From Nocardioides albus (GTDB taxonomy: Bacteria > Actinomycetota > Actinomycetes > Propionibacteriales > Nocardioidaceae): a DNA stretch of 64,000 bases. The position numbers and the translations under genes were made by a program. The notes under the pieces were generated by a model. The model was not told the DNA's origin. It was given only the letters and a program-made list of their open reading frames with translations, and ran no database searches. Location: positions 434,001 through 498,000 of the forward strand of contig NZ_BMQT01000001.1 in the NCBI RefSeq assembly GCF_014648255.1, read 5' to 3'. This document shows, one piece after another, positions 1-10,013 of the stretch (positions within the stretch are counted from its first letter, which is position 1; each line of letters begins with the position of its first letter).

Positions 1-355
1 TGTAGTCGCGCAGGAACGGGCCGTCGGGTTGCCGAGGCCGGAGCACCGGGGTGCCGAAACGGTCGGCGACCTCGACGGTCCCGGCGTCGAAGGTCGCGAC
101 CACCCCGACAGGATCGACGTGCCCGAAGACGTAGCGACCGGCCAGGGTGGTGCCACCGAGCTCGAGCCACTCGCCGGGGCCGAGCTCCACGACGGCGCCC
201 TCCGGGGCGTTCGACCAGGCCCCCGGGATCCCGGGGAACCGCTGCGGCTGCGCGCCGAGCCAGTGCAGGCCGGTGATCGCCAGGAAGCCTTCCGGGCTTC
301 TCAGCTCGGCCTCCCGCTCATCGCGCCACTGTTGCCACGCCTGCTCGAAAGTCAC
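1..355 (-). CDS. DUF1684 domain protein, 5' part (gene runs off the window)
   Basis: The minus strand reads an open frame from a GTG at 355 to the window edge, 118 codons. It opens VTFEQAWQQWRDEREAEL and continues with GFLAITGLHWLG, the characteristic opening block of DUF1684 proteins (W-x-x-R-x-x-x-x, then a G-[WF]-L-x-L-TGLHWL segment). DUF1684 proteins are small cytoplasmic proteins of unknown biochemical role, common in actinobacteria. Only the N-terminal portion is present, so completeness cannot be judged. The GTG start is inferred from the family start, not from a strong ribosome site. Confidence 0.75.
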   Translation of the reverse strand, partial: MTFEQAWQQWRDEREAELRSPEGFLAITGLHWLGAQPQRFPGIPGAWSNAPEGAVVELGPGEWLELGGTTLAGRYVFGHVDPVGVVATFDAGTVEVADRFGTPVLRPRQPDGPFLRDY

Positions 356-421
356 GCGCCGCACTCTACAAAGATCTGCGTTGCCAGGTCTTGCAATAGT
401 CGCCGACTTTTACCCTCGGCT

Positions 422-1240
422 TCACCCGCGGGGCGTCTGTGCCTTCCTGTGGACCGTCGCCAGCAGGCGGATCGCGCCGCGCGCTGCGGTGGCCAGGACG
501 AGGTACCAGATCGCGGCCACTATCAGCAGCGGGATGATCAGATGGTTGCGCTCCTCGAGCGCCTGGACGACCCCGAGCAGGTCGGTGACGGCGAGCACCG
601 AGACCAGGCTGGTCGCCTGGAGCGTCGTCACCAGCAGGTCGCCGAGCGCGGTGAGCCGGTCGCCGCCGGAGAGAGCCCTCGCTGCGTACGCTCCCAGCGC
701 CAGCGCCAGCCCGACGATCGCCGCATGGACCGGTGTGACCAGCCGGACCGTGTCGATGTGCACCCCCGGGATCCCGAAGGTGATGTCGGGAAAGACCAGC
801 GCGATGTTGCTCCACAGCAGCAGGTGGACGAGCACCGGGATGCCGCCGAAGATCCAGACGTACGCCGCCGCGACACTGCTCAGCACCGGGTTCGCCGTCC
901 GCTCCATCCTGCCCAGGACCAGCCCGAGCGCTGAGGCCAGGGCGAAGACCAGCACGGTGAGCCGGAGGGTCAGCCAGACCCCGGCGAGGACGTCAGGATG
1001 GAGCAGGTGGCCGACGACCGCGCGCGGGAGCAGGTTCTCGTTGGTCGCCAGGCTCCACAGGAGCCTCAGGAGAAGGAGGCCGACGAGGGCAGCGATCGCC
1101 CATTCGACTGTGTTGATCTCGACACGCCTCCGCCTAGCGGCTCCGGCGGCTCGACCAGCGGGCTTCCCGTCGGTCGAGCCGCGAGCGCTAGCGAGCGTGT
1201 CGAGACCAACACGGTCGTCGTCGGCAGCCGTCTCGGTCAT
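422..1240 (-). CDS. Amino-acid ABC transporter permease-like protein lacking the EAA coupling loop
   Basis: A 272-aa membrane protein related to HisM/GlnP-type permeases for polar amino acids. The family blocks GVWLTLRLTVLVFALA (first core helix) and TSLVSVLAV (late core) are clear, as is the C-terminal IIPLLIVAAIWYL helix. Between GAYAARALSGGD and LLVTTLQATSLVSV about 30 residues are missing compared with the family: the cytoplasmic EAA loop that docks on the ATPase. Residues about 10-43 are encoded by a dispersed palindromic repeat (1110-1212). The ATG at 1240 is preferred over 1294 because an AGGG lies upstream. No ATPase or binding protein gene is nearby. It may be a decaying or repurposed permease. 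Confidence 0.7.
   Translation of the reverse strand: MTETAADDDRVGLDTLASARGSTDGKPAGRAAGAARRRRVEINTVEWAIAALVGLLLLRLLWSLATNENLLPRAVVGHLLHPDVLAGVWLTLRLTVLVFALASALGLVLGRMERTANPVLSSVAAAYVWIFGGIPVLVHLLLWSNIALVFPDITFGIPGVHIDTVRLVTPVHAAIVGLALALGAYAARALSGGDRLTALGDLLVTTLQATSLVSVLAVTDLLGVVQALEERNHLIIPLLIVAAIWYLVLATAARGAIRLLATVHRKAQTPRG
1110..1212. repeat. Dispersed palindromic repeat family R1, copy a (inside the permease gene)
   Basis: Outer arms GTGTTGATCTCGACAC (1110-1125) and GTGTCGAGACCAACAC (1197-1212) are inverted copies with one mismatch, and inner GGCTCGACC/GGTCGAGCC arms lie between them. Related copies are at 16388-16517, 20173-20293 and 63577-63697. This copy lies entirely within the N-terminal coding part of the permease and keeps its frame open. 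Confidence 0.85.
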
Positions 1241-1305
1241 CGCCGTGAACCCTGGCGTCACCCGGTGACCAGGAGGTTTCGGACAGCTGGTCATTCGCTG
1301 AAATC

Positions 1306-1373
1306 GCCGAGTCGGCGCATCCGACCCCTCTCGCTCGCTTCGCGAGATACGGGGTCAGATGCGCCGACTCGGC
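1306..1373. repeat. Palindromic repeat family R2, copy a, terminator-like
   Basis: Arms 1306-1328 and 1351-1373 (23 bp, one mismatch) share the core GCCGAGTCGGCGCATC, with a small inner TCTCGC/GCGAGA stem. It lies just past the stop of the LVIVD-repeat gene and upstream of the permease. A second copy, including the flanking TTCGCTGAAATC, is at 4414-4485. It probably ends transcription of the LVIVD gene, but no T-run follows, so it may be a mobile palindrome that serves as a terminator. Confidence 0.8.
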
Positions 1374-1379
1374 TATCTC

Positions 1380-2882
1380 TCAGTAGGAGGGTTGAGCCTG
1401 CACGTTCAGCTCGTCGAACTTGACCTTCTTCGCCGAGGCGACCCGCGGGTCACGCAGGTCGAAGACGTCGAAGCCGCGCTGGATCTCGTTGGAGTAGATG
1501 TAGCCGTTGTAGTAGTAGGTCGACCACGCGCCGGCGATGGTCGTCGTGTCCTCGAAGGGACCACGATCGAACCAGGCGATCTCCTTCGGGTTGGCCGAGT
1601 CGGTGAAGTCGTAGACGGAGATGCCGCCCTGATACCAGGCCTGGACCATGATGTCCTTGCCCTTGACCGGGATCAGCGAGCCGTTGTGGGCGACGCAGTT
1701 CTCGGTGTTGGACTGGGTGCGCGGGATCTTGTAGTACGACTTGAAGACCAGGTCGGAGCCCTCGATGTCGTAGATGCCGTTGGCGCCCTTCTCGGGGCCG
1801 ACCTCCGGGTTGCAGACCGGCGCGCCGCCGCCGCCGAGCTCGTCGGTGAAGACGACCTTGGTGCCGCTGTTGTTGAAGGTCGCCGAGTGCCAGAACGCGA
1901 AGTTCTCGGTGTCTCGCACCCGCTCGGTCACGACCGGGTTCTCGCGATCGGAGATGTCCATCAGGATGCCGTCACCCATGCACGCACCCGCTGCGATGTC
2001 CTTGCTCGGGTAGGTGGTGATGTCGTGACACCCCGCGGTGTTGGTGTAGCCACCGTCTGGGAAGAGCACCGGCTCGTTCACCACGGCGGCGGTCTCCGGC
2101 GTCTTCGTCGGTATCTTCACGACGCTGATCTTGTCGTGCGGCCGCTGGCAGTCGGGGAACTCGTCGCGGGGACCGTAGGAGGAGACGTACGCGTAGACGG
2201 CCTTGCCGTCCTTGCTAGGCGCCAGCGAGTGTGTGTGCGAGCCGCACTTGGTCTCGACCGCGGCGACATATGCCGGCTGCGCCGGGTTGCTGATGTCGAA
2301 GACCCGGATGCCCTCCCAGGACTCCTTGATCGCCGCCGACTGCGCGACGTTGTCGCAGGTGTTGTTGCTGCGGCTGGAGTCGACGGAGAGGACCAGCAGG
2401 TCGCCGTGGACCGAGATGTCGTTCTGCGATCCCGGGCACACGACCTGGGTGACCAGCCGAGGCTTGTGGGGCTTCTTGATGTCGATGACGTTGAAGCCGT
2501 CGTAGTTGCCGGCGAAGGCGTAGTCGCCCTGGAACGCCAGGTCGCTGTTGAGTGCGCTGGTCGGCGTGAACGCCCCCGACTTGGGGAGGTTCGCGATCAG
2601 GTTCAGGTTGGGAGTGCCATCGGTGTCGCCGGCCTCCACGACCGGGTTGTTGACGCCGAGCTTCGCGATGTCGTTGCCTGGCGCACAGGCAGAGGCGAAG
2701 TTGTCACCGGCCGCGGCCAGGACCTTCTTCTCCGCCTCGGTGCAGCTCGGCTGAGGGGCGGCGCTCTTCGAGCCGTCGTGGGAGTGGGACTCGTCGGCCG
2801 AGGACGGGGCCGCGACGGCCAGCCCTCCAGCGACGATCATGGCCGATGCGACTCCGGCCAGGATATGGATGGGACGTCTCAT
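1380..2882 (-). CDS. Secreted LVIVD-repeat (beta-propeller-like) protein
   Basis: A 500-aa exported protein. Residues 1-28 form a signal peptide (MRRPIHILAGVASAMIVAGG, cleavage near SADES). The mature part carries LVIVD-type repeats such as YDGFNVIDIKKPHKPRLV, EGIRVFDISNPAQPAYVAAV and GGISVYDFTDSANPKEIAWF, expected to form a beta-propeller. Several histidines and paired cysteines (PGSQND, SNNTCDN, CGSHTHSL) suggest metal or disulfide chemistry. The function is unknown. The gene is divergent from a DUF305 lipoprotein, and the two may act together at the cell surface. The ATG at 2882 has GGAAGG upstream and gives the correct signal peptide; an upstream in-frame extension would destroy it. Confidence 0.85.
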   Translation of the reverse strand: MRRPIHILAGVASAMIVAGGLAVAAPSSADESHSHDGSKSAAPQPSCTEAEKKVLAAAGDNFASACAPGNDIAKLGVNNPVVEAGDTDGTPNLNLIANLPKSGAFTPTSALNSDLAFQGDYAFAGNYDGFNVIDIKKPHKPRLVTQVVCPGSQNDISVHGDLLVLSVDSSRSNNTCDNVAQSAAIKESWEGIRVFDISNPAQPAYVAAVETKCGSHTHSLAPSKDGKAVYAYVSSYGPRDEFPDCQRPHDKISVVKIPTKTPETAAVVNEPVLFPDGGYTNTAGCHDITTYPSKDIAAGACMGDGILMDISDRENPVVTERVRDTENFAFWHSATFNNSGTKVVFTDELGGGGAPVCNPEVGPEKGANGIYDIEGSDLVFKSYYKIPRTQSNTENCVAHNGSLIPVKGKDIMVQAWYQGGISVYDFTDSANPKEIAWFDRGPFEDTTTIAGAWSTYYYNGYIYSNEIQRGFDVFDLRDPRVASAKKVKFDELNVQAQPSY

Positions 2883-2940
2883 GCGGGGGTCGCCTTCCGA
2901 GTCGACTGCCGTGCGGACAAACCACGGGCTCGTCGAGTCT

Positions 2941-2954
2941 AAGGAAATTTCCTT
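2941..2954. promoter_or_regulatory. Perfect 14-bp palindrome in divergent promoter region
   Basis: AAGGAAATTTCCTT is a perfect palindrome in the 130-bp gap between the divergently transcribed LVIVD and DUF305 genes. Its AT-rich centre in otherwise G+C-rich DNA and its position make it a candidate operator controlling both genes. The regulator is not in the window. Confidence 0.45.
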
Positions 2955-3012
2955 CCATGGACGACGAAATTGCATAAGTTTGCTACCTGCGTACGCCTCG
3001 GAAGGCAGGTCC

Positions 3013-3666
3013 ATGCGGAAAATCGGTGTCCCCACCATTGCACTCGCTCTGCTGTTGCTCACCGGCTGTGCCGAAGAACAGGAGCCTCACGCCGGCCACG
3101 AACCGAGCTCGACAGGGTCGACCCAGTCGGCGCCCATCTTGCAGCCGGGCGCTCCAGGTGAGTCCGCGGGAACGATCGGGCCTTCGGACGTACCGGCCGA
3201 TGCCGAGTGGAACCAGACCGACGCCACCTTCGTCACGATGATGATCCCGCACCACGCCCAGGCGTTGGAGATGACCGAGCTGGCTGTCACCCGTGCCGCC
3301 AGCGACGAGGTGAAATCGCTGGCCAGAAGCATCACCGCGGCGCAGGGGCCCGAGATCGTCTCGATGAGCGGATGGCTCCAGGCTCGCGACCTCGAGGTGC
3401 CCGCCGCCGACGATCTGTCGGACCACGCCGGCATGGCCGGCATGCTCACTCCCGAGCAGCTGAAGGAGCTCGGGGCGGCTCGGGGCGAAGAGTTCGACCG
3501 GCTCTTCCTGACCCGGATGATCGCTCACCACGAGGGCGCTCTCGTGATGGCCGCACCCGTGCTCCGCAAGGGCAGCGACACCATCGCCATGGAGATGGCC
3601 CAGGACGTCGAAGCCTCCCAGAAGACCGAGATCGGAATCATGCAGAAGCTGTTGGAATCCCAGTGA
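3013..3666 (+). CDS. DUF305 (CopM-like) lipoprotein
   Basis: A 217-aa lipoprotein. The signal peptide MRKIGVPTIALALLLLTGC ends in an LLTGC lipobox, so the cysteine at residue 19 should be lipidated and the protein anchored outside the membrane. The DUF305 domain shows two metal-binding-type repeats, MMIPHHAQALEM and RMIAHHEGALVMA, of the kind seen in copper-binding CopM-like proteins. GAAGGCAGG (3001-3009) precedes the ATG. The stop overlaps the GTG start of the lysozyme gene, so the two are translationally coupled. A copper or other metal role is a family-based inference. Confidence 0.88.
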   Translation: MRKIGVPTIALALLLLTGCAEEQEPHAGHEPSSTGSTQSAPILQPGAPGESAGTIGPSDVPADAEWNQTDATFVTMMIPHHAQALEMTELAVTRAASDEVKSLARSITAAQGPEIVSMSGWLQARDLEVPAADDLSDHAGMAGMLTPEQLKELGAARGEEFDRLFLTRMIAHHEGALVMAAPVLRKGSDTIAMEMAQDVEASQKTEIGIMQKLLESQ

Positions 3667-4409
3667 GTCGAATCCCAGCGAGGCGCCGCCTCGCCGTCGC
3701 GGCCGGTGTCTTCGTCGCCGTCGCTCTGACCCTCACGCTGCTGGTCTACACCGGCGTGGTCATGCCCACCCGCCTGTTCGCGGCGAAGTACGACGTACGC
3801 GGCATCGACGTCTCCCACCACAACGGCACCATCGACTGGCCGCAGGTCGCCGAGCAGGACATCGGCTTCGCCTGGCTCAAGGCGACCGAGGGGTCCGCGC
3901 ACGTCGACTCGCGGTTCGCCGCGAACTGGTCAGGAGCGCGTGCCGCCGGGATCACCACCGGCGCCTACCACTTCATGAGCTTCGAGAGTCCTGGCGCGGA
4001 CCAGGCGCACAACATGATCGCCACGGTCCCCCGCGTCGACGGCATGCTCGCGCCTGTCGTCGACCTGGAACCGTACGGTTCCTTCAAGGGGAACCTGCCG
4101 CCGGCCACCGAGGTGCACGCCATCCTCGATCCCCTGCTGAGCACGCTCGAGGACTACTACGGGATCGCGCCGGTCATCTACACCACGCCGACGGCCTATC
4201 GTGCCTATCTGGTCGACCGCTACCCCGACAATCCGATCTGGTTCCGGTCCGTCGCCTGGCCGCCGCGGGTGCCGGACGGACGCGACTGGTCGATCTGGCA
4301 GTACTCCAGCCGCGACCGGCTCGACGGGGTGGGCAGCGATGATGAGGCGTACGTCGACATGAACGTGCTCTCCGACGACGTGGACCTCGACTCGCTGGTT
4401 GTTCGCTGA
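3663..4409 (+). CDS. Glycoside hydrolase family 25 lysozyme, membrane-anchored or secreted
   Basis: A 248-aa protein expected to cleave the N-acetylmuramic acid to N-acetylglucosamine bond of peptidoglycan. An N-terminal signal anchor (AVAAGVFVAVALTLTLLVYT) precedes the GH25 barrel, marked by GIDVSHHNGTIDW, FAWLKATEG and APVVDLE, which hold the conserved catalytic acidic residues, and by the closing WSIWQYSS motif. The GTG at 3663 overlaps the DUF305 stop as GTGA. A long hairpin repeat follows directly and separates it from convergent groEL. Confidence 0.9.
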   Translation: MSRIPARRRLAVAAGVFVAVALTLTLLVYTGVVMPTRLFAAKYDVRGIDVSHHNGTIDWPQVAEQDIGFAWLKATEGSAHVDSRFAANWSGARAAGITTGAYHFMSFESPGADQAHNMIATVPRVDGMLAPVVDLEPYGSFKGNLPPATEVHAILDPLLSTLEDYYGIAPVIYTTPTAYRAYLVDRYPDNPIWFRSVAWPPRVPDGRDWSIWQYSSRDRLDGVGSDDEAYVDMNVLSDDVDLDSLVVR

Positions 4410-4413
4410 AATC

Positions 4414-4485
4414 GCCGAGTCGGCGCATCCAACCCCTCCCGCTCGCTTCGCTCGCGAGACACGGGGTCAGATGCGCCGACTCGGC
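4414..4485. terminator. Palindromic repeat family R2, copy b, between convergent genes
   Basis: Arms 4414-4436 and 4463-4485 repeat the 23-bp arms found at 1306-1373, and both copies start with the same TTCGCTGAAATC lead-in. It lies between the ends of the convergent lysozyme and groEL genes, so it probably works as a bidirectional terminator. Confidence 0.8.
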
Positions 4486-4491
4486 TGTCAA

Positions 4492-6123
<1,632 letters not shown>

Positions 6124-6189
6124 CTAGTACGCACGGACGCGGCCGGGCCGGCTGGCCCGGCCGCGTCAGATGTGCGAGACGGATGATCG

Positions 6190-6483
6190 TCAGGCGATGA
6201 CCGCGAGGATGTCGCGGGCGGAGAGGATGAGGTACTCCTCGCCGGCGTACTTCACCTCGGTGCCGCCGTACTTGCTGTAGATGACCTTGTCGCCGACGGC
6301 GACGTCCAGCGGAACGCGGTTGCCCTTGTCGTCGATACGACCCGGGCCGAGCGCCAGGACCTCGCCCTCCTGGGGCTTCTCCTTGGCGGTGTCCGGGATG
6401 ACCAGACCGGAGGCGGTGGTCTGCTCGGCCTCGACGGCCTTGACGACGATCCGGTCCTCAAGAGGCTTGATGTTGACCGACAC
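6190..6483 (-). CDS. groES: 10-kDa co-chaperonin GroES
   Basis: A 97-aa co-chaperonin that caps the GroEL ring. [31 protein letters not shown] (mobile loop) and [14 protein letters not shown] are diagnostic. The start is the GTG at 6483, preceded by a strong GGGGAGG. Two CIRCE elements lie 114-175 bp upstream, so HrcA should repress the groES-groEL operon. Confidence 0.97.
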   Translation of the reverse strand: MSVNIKPLEDRIVVKAVEAEQTTASGLVIPDTAKEKPQEGEVLALGPGRIDDKGNRVPLDVAVGDKVIYSKYGGTEVKYAGEEYLILSARDILAVIA

Positions 6484-6596
6484 TGTGTCGACCTCCCCAT
6501 TTCTTTTCTACGGAGTCAGACTGGTGGGTGTTGCTACGTCTGTGCTTGCGATGTGCCACGTACGCCGTCGCGGGGGTCGCACCCGGCTCGCAAGCG

Positions 6597-6623
6597 TTGG
6601 CACACTCAGGGGGAGAGTGCCAA
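6597..6623. promoter_or_regulatory. CIRCE-like element (upstream copy of two)
   Basis: TTGGCACAC-N9-GAGTGCCAA, an inverted repeat with one mismatch and the CIRCE 9-bp spacer. It lies only 8 bp from a second element. HrcA binds such sites and represses groE operons in actinobacteria. Confidence 0.8.
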
Positions 6624-6631
6624 TGCAGACG

Positions 6632-6658
6632 TTAGCACTCGCCCGCAATGAGTGCCAG
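6632..6658. promoter_or_regulatory. CIRCE element
   Basis: TTAGCACTC-N9-GAGTGCCAG closely matches the CIRCE consensus TTAGCACTC-N9-GAGTGCTAA. It is the expected HrcA operator for groES-groEL and ends 10 bp from the stop of the Asp-rich protein gene. Confidence 0.9.
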
Positions 6659-6668
6659 CGTGACCGCT

Positions 6669-7502
6669 CTATCGCTGGCCGGGGAGCCTCACGAGCAGTG
6701 CGATCATGCCGGCCAGGAGACCGACGATGATGATGCCGGCGGCGACCACGAGCGACCGCAGACCATCCTCGTCGTCGTCCTCGTCGAGCGAGGTGACCCG
6801 GAGCTCCTCACCGTCGTTCAGCCGCGTCATCTGTGACGACTCCTCGGACTGCTCGGAGATATCCTTGGGAGTCTGCCGACCGGGTGCCGGGGTCGCCGGG
6901 GACGCACTGGCCGACGGCGTACGTTCGCTCTGCTCGCCCCTCTTCGCGGCGTCCGTCTTCTTGCTCTCTGCCGGGGTGCTCTGGTGCGCCTCGGCTTCGG
7001 CCGTCTCGTCGGCCTTGTCGGGCTTGCGGCCTTCGTCGCGCTCGTCTCGGTCGTCGCGGTCGCCCTTGTCGCGGTCGTCCCAGTCGTTCCCGTCGTCGCG
7101 GTCGTCCTGGGGATGCTCGTCGGTGTCGGTGTCGTTGTCGGCGTCGGGCTCGTCGGAGGCATCGACGACCCGGGCGTACTCCACCGAATAGCCCGCGAGC
7201 GGCCGCCCGCCGCTGTGCCAGACGACCGCCGTACGTTGCGGCGTGGAGAGCGTCCGCACCTCCGAGCCTCCCTTCCGGCCCCGGCTGTCCACGCAGTAGG
7301 AGACGATCAGGTAGCCCTCGGGCGAGGTCGCCACTGCCGAGGAGTCACCGTCCAGCTCGCGGTAGCCGTCTCCGTGCCCGCAGTCGCGCACCGGCGTGAT
7401 CGTGTCGGCCGATGCGGGCGCAGCGAACAGCAACGACAGCAGGACCGTCATCCCTGCAAGCGCCCAGAGGCTCGCCGGGACTCGACGCGGGGGTCTGCAC
7501 AC
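6669..7502 (-). CDS. Secreted, C-terminally membrane-anchored protein with Asp-rich linker
   Basis: About 277 aa. From the GTG at 7502 it has an arginine-rich N-region, a hydrophobic stretch and the cleavage-like site APASAD. A small extracellular region with two cysteines follows (VRDCGHGDGY, LIVSYCVDSRG). A long low-complexity linker rich in Asp, Arg and Glu comes next (DDRDDGNDWDDRDKGDRDD), then one C-terminal transmembrane helix (SLVVAAGIIIVGLLAGMIAL). No family was recognised. An internal ATG at 7451 is an alternative start. The gene is on the groES strand, upstream of the CIRCE sites. Confidence 0.65.
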   Translation of the reverse strand: MCRPPRRVPASLWALAGMTVLLSLLFAAPASADTITPVRDCGHGDGYRELDGDSSAVATSPEGYLIVSYCVDSRGRKGGSEVRTLSTPQRTAVVWHSGGRPLAGYSVEYARVVDASDEPDADNDTDTDEHPQDDRDDGNDWDDRDKGDRDDRDERDEGRKPDKADETAEAEAHQSTPAESKKTDAAKRGEQSERTPSASASPATPAPGRQTPKDISEQSEESSQMTRLNDGEELRVTSLDEDDDEDGLRSLVVAAGIIIVGLLAGMIALLVRLPGQR

Positions 7503-7583
7503 CCGGCGGATCCTAGGGCAGAAACACCCACTGGGGTAATGGGCTTTTGTCCGGACCGGAAACCGGCCTGAGAGGATCGGAGT

Positions 7584-8813
7584 ATGGATCTCGCCGCCTT
7601 CGCCTGGTTGCTGACCGACGACGGCCAGCGGCTGTTGGCCCGGGCGACCGAGATGACAGCGGCGGCACCGACCGGCGGTAGGGTTGGCGGCAAGTCTGCG
7701 AGCAGGGCTGCGGGCAAGGGTGAGGGCAAGAGTTCGGCCTTGGCCGTGCAGGCCGCCCTGCGCAAGGACGAGACGGCCGAGCGCGTGGCCGCGGCGATGA
7801 CCCAGGTGGATCTGCGCCGGAAGGCGGCAGCCAAGTTCGGTGACCTGGCGCCGAAGATGTACTTCACCCCCGACGGTCTCGAACAGGCCACTCGCCTCGC
7901 CGTCGCCCACCATCGGGCCGCCCGCCTGCGCGCCTTCAACGCGGCGAGCGTCATCGATCTGGGCTGCGGGATCGGCGGCGACCTGATCGCGGCCGCGCGT
8001 GCAGGCCTCACCGCTGCCGGGGTCGATCACGATCCGGAGCGAGTCGCCATCGCCCAGGCGAACCTCGACGCCCTAGGGCTGCCCGGCGCCGTCACCGTCG
8101 CCGACGCGACGACCGTCGATCATTCGCCTTTCGACGTGGCGTACGCCGATCCGGCGCGTCGTGGCGCCAAGGGCCGAGTCTTCTCCGCGGAGGGGTGGAC
8201 GCCGCCGTGGTCGTGGGTGGAGACGCTCTTCGCGCGGGATGCGTGTGTGAAGGTCGCGCCGGGGATCCCGCACGACCTCGTACCCGAGAAGGTCGAGGCC
8301 GAGTGGGTCAGCGACCGTGGCGAGGTCAAGGAGGCCGCACTGTGGTCGGGCTCGCTGGCCAGTACGCAGCGGCGGGCCACCGTGATCGGCGAGCGCGGCC
8401 TGGCGACGCTCACCACCGAGGACGACCCGGGCGGTGAGGTCGGCGCCGTCGCCGAGTTCCTCTACGAGCCGGACGGGGCGGTCATCCGTGCCGGGCTGGT
8501 CACCGCCGTCGCCGCCGGGGTGCAGGGTCATCTGATCGACGAGCACATCGCGTACGTGACCTCCTCCGCCTCGTTCGAGACGCCCTTCGCCCGCGGTTAT
8601 CAGGTGCTCGAGGAGCTTCCGTATCGAGAGAAGCAGCTCAAGGCGGCGCTGCGCGAGCGTGGCGTCGGGAGGCTGACGATCAAGAAACGCGGTGTACAGG
8701 TCGTGCCCGAGCAGCTTCGCAAGCGGCTGGCACTGTCCGGTCCCGAGGAGGCCACGATCGTGCTGACCAGGGTTGGCGGAGAAGGAACGTGCCTGTTGGT
8801 GCGGCCCTTCTAG
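7584..8813 (+). CDS. SAM-dependent methyltransferase with C-terminal THUMP-like domain
   Basis: A 409-aa protein. The Rossmann SAM site is [19 protein letters not shown], and the likely catalytic DPPY-like motif is YADPARR, typical of this actinobacterial family. The C-terminal region ([20 protein letters not shown]) is the THUMP-like RNA-binding extension, so an RNA substrate is likely. Residues 37-55 form a Gly/Lys/Ser-rich linker ([18 protein letters not shown]). The stop shares the CTAG tetranucleotide with the stop of convergent tsaD. Confidence 0.85.
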   Translation: MDLAAFAWLLTDDGQRLLARATEMTAAAPTGGRVGGKSASRAAGKGEGKSSALAVQAALRKDETAERVAAAMTQVDLRRKAAAKFGDLAPKMYFTPDGLEQATRLAVAHHRAARLRAFNAASVIDLGCGIGGDLIAAARAGLTAAGVDHDPERVAIAQANLDALGLPGAVTVADATTVDHSPFDVAYADPARRGAKGRVFSAEGWTPPWSWVETLFARDACVKVAPGIPHDLVPEKVEAEWVSDRGEVKEAALWSGSLASTQRRATVIGERGLATLTTEDDPGGEVGAVAEFLYEPDGAVIRAGLVTAVAAGVQGHLIDEHIAYVTSSASFETPFARGYQVLEELPYREKQLKAALRERGVGRLTIKKRGVQVVPEQLRKRLALSGPEEATIVLTRVGGEGTCLLVRPF

Positions 8814-9871
8814 ACCAGGACGCTGGTCACGGGCTGGGAAGAGTCGGCGGGAAGGTCCAGGGCCGAGGGAGTACGTCCCCTCGCGACCATCTCTGACCCC
8901 AGAGCCGCGACCATCGCGCCGTTGTCCGTGCACAGGCCGGGGCGTGGGACCCGAACCCGGATGCCGAGCTTGGTGGCACGCTCCTCCGCGAGCACCCGAA
9001 GCCGGCTGTTCGCCGCCACTCCGCCACCGATGATGATGTCCTCGATGCCTTCGGAGGAGGCTGCATCGAGGGCCTTCCTCACCAAGACGTCGACCACAGC
9101 CTCCTGGAAGCTGGCGGCCACATCGGCGACCGGCACCGGCTCGCCGCTGCGCTCCTTGGCCTCGATCCAGCGGGCGACCGCTGTCTTGAGGCCCGAGAAG
9201 GAGAAGTCGAAGCGGTGTCGTTCCAGGTCGCGACGGTTGGTGAGCCCGCGAGGGAAGTCGATCGCGATCGAGCTGCCCGACGTGGCGGTCCGGTCGATCA
9301 CCGGGCCGCCGGGGAACCCGAGACCGAGCAGACGAGCGACCTTGTCGAAGGCCTCACCGGCGGCATCGTCGATGGTCGCACCCATCGGGTCGACGCCCAC
9401 GGTGATGTCGGTGACCTTGAGCAGGCTGGAGTGGCCGCCGGAGACGAGCATGGCGACGCAGGGCTCCGGAAGCGGTCCGTGCTGCAGCTGGTCGACTGCG
9501 ACGTGGGAAGCGAGGTGGTTGACCCCGTAGATCGGCTTGTCGAGACCGAGCGCGAGCGCCTTGGCCGCCGCCACGCCGACCAACAGAGCGCCGGCGAGCC
9601 CGGGGCCTGAGGTGACGGCGATCGCGTCGACGTCGTGAAGCTTGATGCCCGACTCCTGACAGGCACGCTCGATCGTCGGCACCATCGCCTCCAGGTGCGC
9701 CCGACTCGCTACCTCGGGCACGACCCCACCGAACCGGGCATGTTCCTCGACGCTGCTCGCCACCGCGTCTGCCAGCAGCGTGTGACCGCGCACCACCCCG
9801 ATCCCGGTCTCGTCGCACGACGTCTCGATCCCGAGGACCAAGGGCTCATCAACGAGGGCGCCAGAAGTCAT
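8810..9871 (-). CDS. tsaD: tRNA N6-adenosine threonylcarbamoyltransferase TsaD
   Basis: A 353-aa enzyme that moves the threonylcarbamoyl group onto A37 of ANN-decoding tRNAs. [15 protein letters not shown] opens the ASKHA fold. His119 and His123 ([11 protein letters not shown]) are the metal ligands, with a third in the late TDNGAMVA block. It is last in the tsaE-tsaB-rimI cluster but separated from it by a TetR-like gene and a 407-bp gap with a tandem array. It overlaps the convergent methyltransferase by 4 bp. Confidence 0.97.
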   Translation of the reverse strand: MTSGALVDEPLVLGIETSCDETGIGVVRGHTLLADAVASSVEEHARFGGVVPEVASRAHLEAMVPTIERACQESGIKLHDVDAIAVTSGPGLAGALLVGVAAAKALALGLDKPIYGVNHLASHVAVDQLQHGPLPEPCVAMLVSGGHSSLLKVTDITVGVDPMGATIDDAAGEAFDKVARLLGLGFPGGPVIDRTATSGSSIAIDFPRGLTNRRDLERHRFDFSFSGLKTAVARWIEAKERSGEPVPVADVAASFQEAVVDVLVRKALDAASSEGIEDIIIGGGVAANSRLRVLAEERATKLGIRVRVPRPGLCTDNGAMVAALGSEMVARGRTPSALDLPADSSQPVTSVLV

Positions 9872-9980
9872 GGGCCCATTCTGCCTTCACCCCGACATCT
9901 GGCGCCGCAGCACCCGGCGGACGCGCAGTCCGCGCTGGCCCCGTCCGCGCTGGCCCCGTCCGCGCTCTGTGGTGTCTCTC

Positions 9981-10008
9981 GCGGCCGAACGATTCTTCGT
10001 TCGGCCGC
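9981..10008. terminator. Perfect hairpin upstream of tsaD
   Basis: GCGGCCGAACGA-TTCT-TCGTTCGGCCGC: 12-bp perfect arms with a 4-nt loop. Its centre contains the same GAACGA/TCGTTC half-sites as the neighbouring tandem array. It lies in the 5' region of tsaD and could be a terminator for the upstream operon or an attenuator before tsaD. Confidence 0.55.
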
Positions 10009-10013
10009 GATGA

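Noticed and set aside
1359..2942. Plus-strand open frame of 527 codons opposite the LVIVD gene
   Set aside because: Shadow of a high-G+C coding strand with no supporting features.
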